64,000 nucleotides of DNA, taken from Morella rubra (lineage: Eukaryota; Streptophyta; Magnoliopsida; Fagales; Myricaceae). This document shows positions 10,964 to 23,403 of this stretch, piece after piece; position 1 is the first letter of the stretch; every line of letters starts with the position of its first letter. The notes beneath the pieces were generated by a model. That model was not told the origin of the DNA and ran no database searches. It saw nothing but the letters and a program-made list of their open reading frames with translations. The DNA lies in assembly GCA_003952965.2 (NCBI GenBank), contig CM025855.1, positions 25,779,745-25,843,744 on the forward strand. The letters run 5' to 3'. The translations under genes were made by a program, and so were the position numbers.

Positions 10964-12458
10964 TCATTCTGCCGAAATTAGTTTTACGTGCACTTTTTAT
11001 AGTTTCACAATTATTTTTGAAAAATTTAAAAATCATTGTTTCGATTTTGAGGTGATAAAAAATAACAGCTTGAGTTTTTTTTTTTTTTTTAAAAAAAAAA
11101 CAAATAACTGCTCGCGATTTGCATGCTAAGAATTTGACTGCCTCTCTTTAACTTTCGTCCATAAACCTTAATGACTGTATTGCCATGCGTCACTGACTCA
11201 CTCCTGTCTTAAAAAATTGACAGCTTCTACATTAACCAGCTTACTCTTGTCCCATGGTGCCAACTCATTAAAAAACTCCTCATATTAGCCCCTCCCTTAA
11301 TGCTGACCACATGTCCCCCGAAGCAGCAGTTTCCTTCATTGGAAAGAACATGGAAAGGGTGATGCGTGGTTGATGACCGTTAACGTTCATCATGGACTGA
11401 AATTGAAGGGACATTTAAATTTAAAATGTGCAAACTTCGGGCAGTTATTTATTTATTTTTTAGGCAATTGGAAGTTTATTGACTGTGCAATTATTTTCCA
11501 TGCCGTAAAACTATATACTAACTGTTCACAGAACATTTAGTAGTCGGAAACCTTTTTGTCGATGTTGTTGAGAAAAAATTGGCCGGTCAAGAAAGCATTA
11601 AATACATTCATATATACCATATATTTACCAGGGAAGAAAATCATTCACGTGTAGGACTTTCTCAAAATATTCTAACACATTTTAAAAGAAAATCTAAAAT
11701 GTCATTCAAGTGTAGGACATTCCAGGGCAGATTTCTCACTCAGAATTCAATGCTTTTATGTAGTAGTAATCATTGATCGTGACAATCCGGAAATTTTAGA
11801 GTTCGTTTCAATGTTGGGGATTCAATTCCTTGACTTTTAGCATCATGAAGTAGAAATTTTGTGAATATTGACAAATTAGCATATAGCGGACTCACTACTC
11901 TGTTATAGGTTAAGATATATATGCGGTTTCAATCAGGATTTGGTTGTCCCTGGGCGTCATTCTGGTCCGTTTAAATTTTTTCGCTAACTTTTTAAGTGTC
12001 ATTCTGGTTTGTACTGGTTACTTTTTTCTCTTATATTAATATGTAAATTTCACAATTGCCTAGAAAATAATAATCAGGATTTGGTTGTCACCAATTATAA
12101 AGGTTTTGCGACTAGTTGATTGATTGCAAATTTTGAGTCATTTCAAGATTTATAACTAGTGCAACACGAACATTTTTTTTTTTACATGATGACCCAAATT
12201 TATGCATTTATATATTCCAGGGAAGAAAGTCATTCACGCGTAGGATTTACGATAGCCAGCCGTGTAGGCTATCGCGTCGTGTGGTGCTTGATATTTCCAT
12301 GCATTCTCACCCAGAATTGATCAAGACATGGCATGACCTTAACTCCATGTCCATTTCCACGTGAAGATATATATATATATAGCGATAACCTTTTAACAGG
12401 TTCACCGTTCTAAGTCTGCAATAAGCCTTGTCTTCTTACTCAAGCTTGCAAGTCTTCA
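10964..12458 (+). promoter_or_regulatory. 5' flank and leader of TNL locus T3
   Basis: Non-coding. It repeats the T2 upstream unit, including CCAGGGAAGAAA...CATTCACGTGTAGGACTT with a CACGTG G-box at about 11646, a second copy near 12213-12245 in which the box reads CACGCG, the hairpin (12250-12274), and an AT dinucleotide run at about 12367-12380 that could act as a TATA box some 80 bp before the ATG. Regulatory roles are inferred from conservation between copies. Confidence 0.45.
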
Positions 12459-15400
12459 ATGGCATCTATTAGCACTCAAAGAGTCTGTTCATCTTCTTCT
12501 TCTTCAACAACTCGATGGTCTCACGACGTTTTTCTCAATTTTTGTGGCAAAGACACTCGCAATAGCTTTACAGATCATTTGTGTTCTGCTTTAAAACAAA
12601 AAGGTATTACTGTTTTTAAGGATGACGAAATACTTGAGCGAGGAAAATATATCTCCCAAGAGCTCTTCAAAGCAATACAAGAATCTCTATATGCCATCAC
12701 AGTTATCTCAGAGCACTATGCTTACTCTAAATGGTGCTTGCTTGAACTTGCTAAGATCGTCGAATGCATGAGAGAGACAACACTCACAATTTTGCCTGTT
12801 TTCTATCACGTGGATCCCTCTGACGTACGAAACCAGACCGGGCTTTTGCAATAGCTCTTGCTGGCCATGAAGAAGACCCGAGGTTGACATGAGAAGATGC
12901 AGAAGTGGAGAGCTGCTTTGAGAGAAGTGGGTCGTATATCTGGATGGCATGTACATGATAGGTACCATCTATATATATTAGTCTTTTCTTCTTGTCCGTG
13001 AAAAATAGCAAAGTTGGATACCTTAGGAAAGTTATCAGTTTTTCAAATTATGGCGTTAGTATATACTTTGTCATACTGTAGAACTTGATGAGTCTTCCAC
13101 GGATCACAATAACAAATTGTGTTTCGTTTCAAGTCATATTGAATTCGCAAAACTTTACGACTTTTGGACTTTCGTTGAAGAGCTTTTGCAAAGTCTCAAC
13201 CAAAAGAATAATTCAAAATTGTTACCAACACTTGTCTAAAGAAATTTTTAACCATTCTTCTCACGACTTATATTTTGTTCAAATTTGCCACTAGAAAATA
13301 GAACGTCTCTGTATATTTGTAGGACAAATACATGTTTCTTTTCTTTTTCTTTTTTTTTTTTTCTTCTAAGACTATCTTCACTATGAAGAAAATATTGGCT
13401 TCATCATCACTAAAGTAGATTTTGTAGAAAACAAGTAACTCAAGCAATGAAGACCAAAAAATTGAGAAATTTTTTTTCTAGATGAAGCTAAAAGCCACAT
13501 ATAAAGTGAGAGAAGAAACGTAGAAAAGTGATATATAAACAAGTGCCTCTAACCCATGCTAGCTATGCGAAGTCCAAATGCCAACAAAGAATGATGTAAA
13601 GGGGTTAAGATGTGGGTAGGTGGAAAAATTAGAACCTGAACTGCATTGGTATGGCAGAGACTATAGAGTTCCTCTTTATTTGTTGTACATTATAACATTA
13701 ATAGTTACTTCACAAGCTATCTTTTGTTCAGACAGAGTCAACAATTGTCAGTGAGATCAGTGAACAGATATTTTATGGATTGAGTCGTAACTTCTCAAGT
13801 ATTTCGAACAAGCTTGTTGGTATAGAATCCCGTGTGGAGGAAATGAAGCACCTACTGAATATTGGGTCAGATGATGTTCGCTTTATAGGGATTCATGGAA
13901 TGGGTGGAGTTGGTAAAACAACTCTTGCAGAAGTTATTTATGAAAGAGTTTCATATCACTTCGAAGCTAGCAGCTTTATTGCTTGTATTAGAGAAGAAAC
14001 TAAAAATCGGGGTTTAGTTTCTTTGCAAAAGCAACTACTTTCGAAGATCCTCATGCAAAGAGAAATACATATATGGGATGATCGTGAGGGAACTAGTATT
14101 ATAAAGAGCATTCTACATAATAGGAGGGTTTTATTGTCCTTGATGATGTGGATAAGAAAAACATCTAGCAGCATTAGCAGGGAGTCATGATTGGTTTGGT
14201 CCAGGGAGTAGAATCCTTTTAACAAGCAGAGATAGTCATTTGTTGAAAACACATGGGGTGGATGGAATATATAAGGTAAAGGAGTTAAATAATGATGAAG
14301 CTTTGCTGCTCTTTAGCTTGTATGCATTCAAGAAACCCTATCCTGAAGAAAATTATGTTGATTTATCTAAGGATTTTATGATCTATGCTCAAGGCCTTCC
14401 TTTAGCTCTTAAAATTTTAGGTTCCTTCTTGTTTGGTAGGACAACAAATGCATGGAAAAGTGCTTACGATCAACTAAAAGCAAAACCCAATAGAGGAATT
14501 ATTGATGTGCTTCAAATAGGTTTTGATGGATTGGAAGATTTGCAGAAAAATGTTATTTTTGGATATTGCATGTTTCTTTAAAGGAGAGGTCCTTGATCAC
14601 ATTTTGATGGATATACTACAAAGTTGTGGTTACTATCCATATTCAATATTGATGTTCTAATGGAGAAGTCTCTTATAACAATCTCTTCTAGAAGATTGAG
14701 AATGCATGACTTGCTACAAAAAATGGGTCAAGAAATAGTTTACCAGAATCTCCTGAAGAGCCTGGTCGACGTAGTAGATTATGGCATCATGAGGACATCG
14801 TTCATGTACTGAAAAATAATACTGTAAGTGAACTAGTTGTGACATCATCATAAAAATGCATACTGTCATTCTAAATTCTTATTTGTTATTTCAAGTATCT
14901 CCATTAAAACAATTCCATTGTCCTTGCTACCAGGGAACTAATGCGGTTGAAGGCATATTCCTAAACTTACCAACTTGCAAAGATGTTAATGTTAAAGCAT
15001 TCTCGATGATGAAAAAATTAAGAATTCTTAAGATTGGCAATATGGATATTGTCGAGAACTTTTCTAAACTTCATGACAAGTACTTATGCAGCATGCTATG
15101 GCCTCGTGATCTTTTAAGATCCATGCCAACCAATGAGTTACGTGTGATGGACTGGTTGGGATTCCCATTGAAATCCTTGCCGACCAATTTCCAATCAGAC
15201 CATCTTGTTCAACTTAACATGCCTTGTAGCCGCATCAAACAACTTTGGAAGGGAATAAAGGTAGTATTTTATTCAGTCACATGTTTATTCTTAATCTTCT
15301 TTTAAGATAAGTTCACTCATGTTTTATTTTTGATTTATACCAGAGTTTAGGCAACTTGAAACGCTTTGACTTAGTGGCTCTAAGAGCTTGATGGAGATAC

Positions 15401-16740
15401 CAGACTTTACTGGAGTCCCAAATCTTGAGATACTTGATCTTGAAGGTTGTACAAGTCTATCTAAGGTACACACATCCATTGGAGTTCTCAAACGGCTTAG
15501 ACGATTGAATTTACATGGTTGCAAATGTCTTAAAAACCTTCCTGACAAGATCAGCTTAGAATCTCTTGAATATTTGTATCTTTCTGGTTGTTCAAGACTG
15601 AAGAAGTTCCCTGATATTGTGGGAAATATGACATCTTTGCGGGTACTTTATTTGGATGGGACTGCCATTGAAGAATTACCCTTCTCATTCAAGTGTTTAT
15701 CTTGTCTTTCCATATTGTCCTTGCGTGATTGCAAAAAACTTTCAACCTTTCCGAGTGTTATTTGTAGTCTGCCATCTCTTAAAGTTCTCGATTTATCCGG
15801 TTGCTCAAGACTTGAGTTGAGTGTGAGGAATATTTGGAGCAGCTTTTTGTCAGGGGAACCGTTATAAAATTCTCTAAGCTTTTTGCAATACCAGAGTATG
15901 GATCAATACATGCCCTGTTCGTGGAATAGAGATGATGAGCGATGACTCCATTGGGGCCTTCTATTGATTATGGTGGCAGACTTTACTGTGTGAGAAACTT
16001 GGGTGAATGAAAGTGATTATTTTTACAGACAGAAAGCCATGTGGTGAGTCTCTTTCCCTAATAATTATAAAAAGTTATTGTTGTGTAATGACAAGATCCT
16101 TTTGTGGGAGTGATTGTTTAAAACACTGGAATTAATTTTTCTTCCTTTGAATCTTTGGTTTTTACTTTACAGGTATATTTTTTCTTCCAGCGTATGTGTG
16201 GCTCTTGGTTGGAATTCCGAGTTTTGACATTAGAGGTACTGATTCTTGTCCAACACTTGAGATACATGGAGCCTCTGATGACAATAGCAAGTGGTATGGA
16301 TATTCCCATTTTCTTGTTTATGAAGCCCATGAGCATGAGAAATCGAATTCTAGGAGTTTGATGGCACTCGACCTGATTATGACCAGTTTGTTGAGTTTGT
16401 TTATCACTTTGAGACTGATGAAGGTATTCTAAAATCACCCTTAGTCCTTCGTGCACCTAAAGACCATTCTCTTGGGCCAATTGGATTTGGAGTGTATATT
16501 CCAGCTAAATGGTTTTTGGAACGGTCAAATAATTTGGAGGGATGGAGCTACATTAAAGCTTCAGTTGAAACACGTAGCCCACACGTGGAGGTAAAAGAGT
16601 ATGGGGTGCGCTTATACTACCGGAATTCTGCTTCAGAGTTGTACTATGCTTTCAATTATTTTGCTTTCGATCTTTCCAACTATCTTGCTAATTGCTACTG
16701 GGGAACAGTTAGCCCGGCTGTGGAACCTGTTCGCTTCTAG
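12459..16740 (+). pseudogene. TNL locus T3: TIR-NBS-LRR-C-JID disease-resistance gene, frameshifted
   Basis: Near-identical sister of T1 with the same exon plan: TIR 12459-12961, NB-ARC 13732-14823, LRR 14934-15260, LRR 15344-16043, C-JID about 16191-16740. P-loop at 13897-13923. The C-terminal jelly-roll/Ig-like (C-JID) part is better kept than in T1: KWFLERSNNLEGWSYIKAS, then a stop at 16738-16740. Breaks are single-base losses: GGGCTTTT in the TIR, CCCC to CCC and GG to G at about 12890, CAGGAG to CAGAG at the NB exon start, one T lost before kinase-2 at 14132, and later ones. At several sites T1 is intact where T3 is broken, and the reverse. The last exon has two possible acceptors, 18 bp apart. 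Confidence 0.85.
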
Positions 16741-17686
16741 GAAATGCCATTGGCCATTCTCTCTCTGTAGGCGTTTAGCCGTGTAGCCCAATAGCTAACC
16801 CACTGAACCAGGGCCTGTTTTGTATAACCTAAAAGCTGGAAATTTTGAGCTGTTATTTTGTTGTACTTTTCCAACACATTCGATTGTCTATGGTGGGCCT
16901 TGATCAATTCCAAGACTTTTAGCAATGGCAGCTCCAATTTAATTTATACACGATCGAGTATCTGATCTTGATATATACATACGGGTATATCATGGTGATA
17001 GCTCAAACTGTTTTCTCAAATTTTCGTAAATTTTGGAGCTAAAACTATGTCCTTTGTTTGACGAAGTGTATTTTAGTGAAAGTTTCATATGGTATAATTC
17101 TAGGGAAAAAATATCGAACGAAAATTATCAGGGGTGCTTCGATTATATTCATCCTATATCGTTACATTAATGTCAATTTTATCATAATGCTGTGAACCGT
17201 CATAAACATGATTGATAGACGAAGTACATACATACCTTTAATATGTTAAATCGTAATAGCATACAAAGTCATGGAATACAAGGAATTTAATTAACACTCA
17301 ATATACATCGAAAAACGTGTTTTATTTGGATCGATAACATTGAGGATATATATCCGGTCAGTTGTGATATTCTGCGGTTTCAATCAGGATATAAAGGTTG
17401 TCTCTTGAGAGTTTTCCTATTCGTGTACCACTCAAAGGGGCTAATCACTGTAAGGGATTTACACAGTAACCGAAAAAAAAAAAAAAAATGTGTGAACTCG
17501 ATGTTTAAATTAATGGACTCGCATTAGCACTTACATTTTCTTTGTACTAATTATGTTTTGTTTTTTTGTATCAATATTTGATCTTATTTACTTTATCAGA
17601 CTTTCTAATATTCTCCTGTATGCAGTGCGCAACGATGTCAACTCTATGATTTTTTAGGGCTTTATTTCTTGAAATAAAAACATATT
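16741..17686. other. Degenerate TNL upstream-unit sequence, no gene
   Basis: Contains phrases shared with other TNL leaders: GGTGGGCCTT..AATTCCAAGACTTTTAG (about 16890), TTTGTTTGACGAAGTGTATTTTAG (about 17052) and GCGGTTTCAATCAGGAT (about 17374). These reappear at 18770-19120 and 28030-28060. It is an old copy of the duplicated upstream region without a following TIR exon. No coding sequence. Confidence 0.45.
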
Positions 17687-18060
17687 TCATCCATTAATTA
17701 TAAAGGTTTGACACATTGCACACTTAAGTGCCCGCTTTGATTCATTGTACTCTACAACTACAAATTTTAGACACTTTGCACCCTTCATCAAATTTTTAAA
17801 CTACAACAAATGTAATTCTTTGGCCTTCACTTTGCATATGGGAGGATATTATTGTCAATTCATTAAATCATTGGAGGTATTCTTATCCAATGGAATATGA
17901 AAGTGTCTAACATTAGTAGCCAGAGGATACAATATGTCAAAATAGGTAATGTAGGGTACAAATGGTCTAATATGGATAATTGAAGGGTGCAATGTGTCAA
18001 ACTGGTAGTTTATGGTGCAATGTGTCAATCTCATATAGTTGATGTGTGAAAAATGTATTT
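17687..18060. mobile_element. MITE with inverted ends, TTGACACATTGCACC family
   Basis: The ends AAACATATTTCATCCATTAA and, on the other strand, AAATACATTTTTCACACATC are followed in both directions by GACACATTGCAC. The interior repeats CAATGTGTCAAA motifs. It is about 370 bp with no coding capacity. A second family member around 30790-30866 plus 39265-39300 is the target into which the large hAT element inserted. Confidence 0.5.
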
Positions 18061-19629
18061 ATCTCTTACTTCTTTTCTTTTGTGATGCAAACTTTAACAT
18101 GTTAAAATGAACAGCGGCCAAGACAAGAGTGGGCACAGCAGACCCATCGACGTCCCCAAAAATTTTAAAATATCTCATTTTAAAGCTGAATTTACAATCT
18201 CATCCCTTTCCAAAGCTGAAAATACGATTTCACCCCCTCCCCCAACACACGCACAACACAAACAACACACCAAAAAAAAAGTGAGTTTAATCCTTTAAAA
18301 ACCATACCAAACAAAAAAAAAGTTGAGTCACATTTAACCTTTTGAAAACCATGTCCCTTTAAATAAGGGCAAATAAAAATTGTATTAAATGTTTACTAAC
18401 AAACTCAATCTACTTTATGACTTAAATATTGGTTTTTTCTTTTCTTCTTATCTTCATTTTGTTTTTTTCTTTTAAGCCGTAGTTGTCACAGTTTATATAA
18501 ATTTTCTTTTAGGTCTCCAATCTCATCCATACATAATATTTTGTTCTTGAATTACAAATTTTCCGTATTATTTCAACAATAGTGTACAGTTCCATAGTTA
18601 AGATCTAAAATATGGAATAAAGAGGTGTTTCCACGACTTAGGTACCACCCAATCATGAATTATGTTCCGCATAATCTTGCCCCATATCTTTCAAACTAAA
18701 GAATGAGAAACATTTAGGTTGTTACATGAATCGATTCGAAATTTTGAGCTGTTTCTTAAAATGTCAATGGTGGGCCTTCAATTCCAAGACTTTCAGTTTT
18801 GAGCAATTAATGGTAGAATATCATTCGTGCCTATTCTTATGACTAGAAAGAAGAGAAGGTAGATCAATATCCTCTAATACCTACTCTTCGAATCTTTCAC
18901 ATTCCGCAATTTATCTTTACGTTGACTAGAAATAGAACTAGTATTATAAAACAATATTCTAGTCCTCAAGCCATGTCTCAAAACTATATGCTTTGTTTGA
19001 CGGAGGGTATTTTAGTGAAAGTTTCATTCGGTATAATTCTAGAAAAATATACGTATACTTTATATACATAAACCGAAAAAGGTGTTTTCTGCGTTTCAAT
19101 CGGGATTTGATTGTCACCTAATGCCGATCGAAGACCAAAATGGATTACGGCATCCGAAAAACATCGCCCCAAATATGCCGGTCTTCCAAAATTTCTATGC
19201 TTGTAGTTTGGTTCAATAAACCTACCGTAATGGGTGGGTTTTTCTTAGAGTCCCACACGTTGCTTTAGCCAATTGATTGCAAATTTTGAGTCATTTTCAA
19301 GATTTACTACCTGTCCAACACGTACATGATGCAACGACGGATCAATTACGTTGCAGATGACCCAAATTTATGAAGGCATGAAAGTCTAAGATTCATAATT
19401 AACAGGACGGTGAAAAGCATTAAACGCATTTATATATACCATATATAAAAAGGGAAGAAAGTCAATCACGTGTAGGACTTCCGCAAAATCTTCTAACATA
19501 TATTAAACGAAAATGGATAGGCTATCGCGTCGTGTGGTGCTTGATATTTCCATATGTATTCTCACGCAGAATTCAGACAATAACACCTGAAGTCCATGTG
19601 AAGATATAGGTCAGTATCTACATAAATAC
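18061..19629. other. Spacer followed by degenerate TNL leader (upstream of T4)
   Basis: 18061-18720 shows nothing I can identify beyond A-rich and CA-rich tracts. From about 18730 the TNL upstream unit returns: GGTGGGCCTTCAATTCCAAG, TTTGTTTGACGGAGGGTATT and CAATTGATTGCAAATTTTGA. Then follow the CACGTG-containing block (19440-19480) and GCTATCGCGTCGTGTGGTGC (19522-19541). It leads directly into NB-ARC remnants of T4, so the T4 TIR and P-loop regions are deleted. Confidence 0.45.
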
Positions 19630-20262
19630 TATGCTTTCCTTTAGCTCTTAAAATTTTAGGTTCCTTCTTGTTTGATAGGACAACAAATGCATGGAAATGT
19701 GCTTAAGATCAACTAAAAGCAAAATCCAATGGAGGAATTATGGATATGCTTCAAATAGGATTTGATGGATTGGAAAGATTTGCAAAAAAAAAATGTTATT
19801 TTTGGATATTGCATGTTTCTTTAATTGAATGAGAGATCCTTGATAACATATTAACGGATATACTATAAAGTTGTGGTTACTATCCATGTTTTAATATTGA
19901 AGTTCTAATGGATAAATCTCTTATAACGATCTTTTATGGAAGATTGAGAATGCATAACTTGCTACAAAAATTATTTGAATAAAATTGTCATTGAAGAATT
20001 ACCCCTATCATTCAAGGCTTTATCTTGTCTTTCCGTAGTACTGTCCTTGCATGACTGCAAAAAAACTTTCAGCCTTTCCAATTGTAATTTGTGGTTTGCC
20101 ATCTCTTAAAGTTCTCGATATATCAGGTTGCTCAGGACTTAGGGTAACTTCAAACTTGAGTTGTGAGATATATTTGGGGCAGTTTTTTTAGGTGGATCAG
20201 GTATAAAGTTCTCTAATTAATAATTTTACAATACCAGAGTACAGTTCAAATAATGCATCCTT
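19630..20262 (+). pseudogene. TNL locus T4: NB-ARC/LRR scrap
   Basis: Begins at the GLPLAL region (CTTTCCTTTAGCTCTTAAAA), continues through the LQIGFDGLE / FLDIACFF region with frameshifts and an A-run (19787-19796), then jumps from the MHDLL region (reading MHNLL) to an LRR segment matching T1 3755-3990. No frame longer than a few dozen codons survives. The joins indicate at least two internal deletions relative to T1. Clearly non-functional. Confidence 0.75.
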
Positions 20263-20359
20263 TAGTCGATGTTTCTATTTGTATGACATCCAAATTATGT
20301 CAAAGTTAATCATTAATATCTTATATTCATTGTACCCATACTTTTAAAGAAAATGTAGA

Positions 20360-21330
20360 GAAACCAAGAGTATAGGTTGTGCCACTAGTCAATTGATTGG
20401 AAATTTTGGGTCAATATTTGGTTGTCAATTTACACTGTGCAGTACTAGACAATTGATCGCAAATGTTGAGTCATTTCTCAAGATTCACAACTTGTCCAAC
20501 GACGGTTCAATTACGTTGCAACCAAATGTTGAAAATGTTGGCCTTTCCCACTGTCGGTCCATTCAGGTCAGTGAACAAGAATCAAAAGATCTCTTTCTGA
20601 TGTTTTCAGTACAACGGGGGTCCAGGGAAGCTGCGAGTGTTTCCATTTTAAGTCTGCAATATTGTAAACATTCTCTTACTCAATTTTCTCAATTTTTGCA
20701 GCAAAGACACTCGCAACAGCCTCACAGATGATTTGTGGTCTGGTTTAAAACAAAAAGGTATTGCCATTTTTAAGGATTACAAAATACTTGAGCGAGGAAA
20801 ATATATCTCCCAATAGCTCTTCAAAGCAATACAAGAATCTCTGTATGCCATCATAGTTATCTCATAGCACTATGCTTTCTCTAAATGGTGATTAATTGAA
20901 CTTGCTAAGATCATTGAATGCATGCAATAGACAACGCTCACAATTTTGCCTATTTTCTATCGAGTGGATCCCTCTAACATACAAAATCAGACCAGGGCTT
21001 TTGCAATAGCTCTTGCTGGCCATGAAAAAGACCCCGAGATTGACACAGAGAACATGCAGAAATGGAGAGCTAGCTGCCTTGAGAGAAGTGGGTCGTATAT
21101 CCTGATGGCATGTACATGATAGGTACCATATCTATATATTTAGTTTTTCTTCATTCTCCATAAAATGTAGCACAGTTGGATACCTTAGGAAAGTTATCAA
21201 TTTGTTCAAATTATGGTGTTAGTTTATACTTTACCACTACTGTAGAACTTGACTGAGTCTTCCACGAATCATAGTAGAACTTGACTGAATCTTCGACGGA
21301 TCACAATGACAAATTGTGTTTCGTTTCCCA
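20360..21330 (+). pseudogene. TNL locus T5: decayed leader and TIR exon
   Basis: A degraded leader (20380-20680) precedes a TIR exon remnant (about 20690-21115). KQKGIAIFKDYKILERGKYIS is readable, then a TAG in place of the CAAGAG Gln-Glu codons, and further stops (ATAGCACT, CAATAGAC). The TIR-3 region (LTILPIFYRVDPSN) keeps the ancestral frame. The ATG and Ser-rich N-terminus are not recognisable. Intron-1 sequence follows to about 21330 and then ends. Confidence 0.7.
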
Positions 21331-21639
21331 ATCATATTGAATTATTATTATATATCATTAATTTTATTATAACATGTCTGTATTTTATATTGGTTTTAGA
21401 TAGATTTTAGAAATATTTGCCACAAAATGTTTAGTTTAATATCTTAGATTAATCGAAATATAATTTTTCAGGTTTCTTGGGTAATTTTAATTTGTATAAT
21501 TGTCAAGTCAAAGACAATTGATGCGTTTTACAAGAAAATGGATGATATCCAAATTTCAAAGTGCATTCCTCGACTTATAATCGTTAAACAGAGCAAGAGT
21601 AACACCTCTTAAGATTCTAAGAATTGAATTACACGATTG
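21331..21639. other. AT-rich spacer, nothing recognised
   Basis: Follows the end of T5 homology. No coding frame, RNA gene or terminal repeat was recognised. Confidence 0.35.
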
Positions 21640-23395
21640 TCCTCAAGAAATGGACATTTAAAAATTCATATTTCAATCACTTAGTTTTCAACCTCTCAAA
21701 TAATTAGTCCTTCCGGCAAATAATGGTTATTTTGCCTAACGGCAGCGTCACATACGTCACCTCCTTTGCCACATCACTCTCTTTTTTCCACATATCAGCC
21801 CACTGAACAAAACATCCCAAAACGACGGACAGTGTTGTTGAATCTCAAATGTTTTGATTTTTCTTCCTATCGCACCCCACCCCCCCTCATTCAGACCCGA
21901 TCGAATGTGCCTTAGTGTGCCCTAGCCATCTTCAACATTTCAAAATAGCTTAGAAAGAAAGTAATATTCTTTGTCAAGCGTCGACCCATACCCTTAATTT
22001 AAGTGGTTTTCAAACTCCTAATTTCTAAGGTAATACCCGTTATGATCATTGTGAGTCTTTAGATTAAGGCAACCCAAGAGGGGGGTGAATTGGGTTTCCA
22101 AAATTTTTCGCTTTTAACCCCCAAAACTTGTTTGCAAAGAAAAGTCTAATTTAGCACAAGTAATTAAAACAACAAGTAAATAAGTGCTAAATGTAAGGAG
22201 TAGGATAGAGAAGCAAACACGTGATTTTTAGGTGGTTCGGCAAACCCGCCTACATCCACCCCTCAAGCTCCTTTACCGAGCCTTGAGATTTTCCCATATC
22301 TTCAAATGGTGTACACTCTAGCTTCCGGGTGCTAGAGAACCTTACAAGTGTTTTCCCGGCTCAACACTCAAACCCACCCAAAGTTTTTTCGAGCTCACCA
22401 CTCACAACCTAACCAAGCTTAGATATACCCTTCTCTAAGCTTCTTCTTTAGTGAACAACCTCACTAAAAGGAATCACCTCTTTTGGATATGGAGATTAAG
22501 AATAAACTCTCTCAAAGAGTGGATATGAAATTGGAAAATCTCTACACAAAGACAAGGATATAAAAGTGTGTTTTGTGTGAATGATATGAGAAATATATAA
22601 ATAAATGAAGGTTTAAGATATTTCTCAAGTTATGTAAAATGATATGTGGTCGTTGTTCTTTATTTTAGGACATTAGGAAGGTCTTTTATAGGCCACATGA
22701 GAAAACTAGCCGTTTATAGCCGTTGGGAGTCATCTGTTAAAAAGCCGGTATTACATGTACCGGTCAATCGCTTTATGTACCGATCGACTGTTTTAGTGTT
22801 ACTGTTGCGCAACGGTTCATAATGTCAGAACTTAACGAATCTATTTCAAACTATGGTAACAGTAACACCAAGCCGAAGGCCGCTTCACCCTCTCCTCAAC
22901 TTAAGCACAAATCCGGTTCATTTAAAACCACGTTTTTGACCTTTTGAAACACCTAATTTTAAAGACTAACTTCCCATAAGTATATAAAAGGTTTGGGAGT
23001 TGATTGGGTGTTTTGAAACCTTTAAAAACATTTTAATCTTTCAAACAAAAGGTAAAACGGTTTATGCACATTTTGAAAATATGCAAGTGTGATTCTAATC
23101 CTTGTCAAAAGTGAAACTAAGAGTTACAAGTTATACCTAGGTCTTGAATCTTCACTTTTGAGCTCCTTGCATGTTCTTTGATCTTCAATCTTCTTGTCTT
23201 TGCTCTTTGATAAAATGTCTTTGTCTTTGAAGATGTTTTTTTGAAAACTTTGATCCATTTATTGAAATCATCAAAATCTCGATTGTGCACAAAAGCCAAC
23301 AATAGGCAAAGTAACTATTATTTGACGGAAGGAGTAATTATTTGAGAAGTTAAAAATTCAATGAATGAAATTTGAATTTTTGTCACTCTACTAAT
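21640..23395. mobile_element. Long-TIR MITE or MULE-like remnant holding a solo-LTR-like insert
   Basis: An inverted repeat frames this stretch. CTCAAATAATTAGTCCTTCC, then GGCAAATAATGGTTATTTTGCC near 21700-21740, is mirrored on the minus strand at 23310-23390 (CTCAAATAATTACTCCTTCC, then GTCAAATAATAGTTACTTTGCC). The right arm abuts the outer edge of the inserted LTR-like sequence at about 23304. No transposase. The outermost ends are too diverged to fix precisely, and no target duplication was established. Confidence 0.4.
22051..23303 (-). mobile_element. Putative solo LTR (TGTTGGCTTTTG...ACTCACA)
   Basis: On the minus strand the block begins TGTTGGCTTTTGTGCAC at 23303 and ends in ACTCACA at 22051, a TG..CA pair about 1.25 kb apart. 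It includes the phrase CAACCCAAGAGGGGGGTGAA (22068-22087), which I associate with high-copy plant retrotransposon sequence. No gag or pol lies inside. The flanking 5-mers do not match clearly, so the ends are provisional. Confidence 0.4.
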
Positions 23396-23403
23396 TAATA
23401 AAA

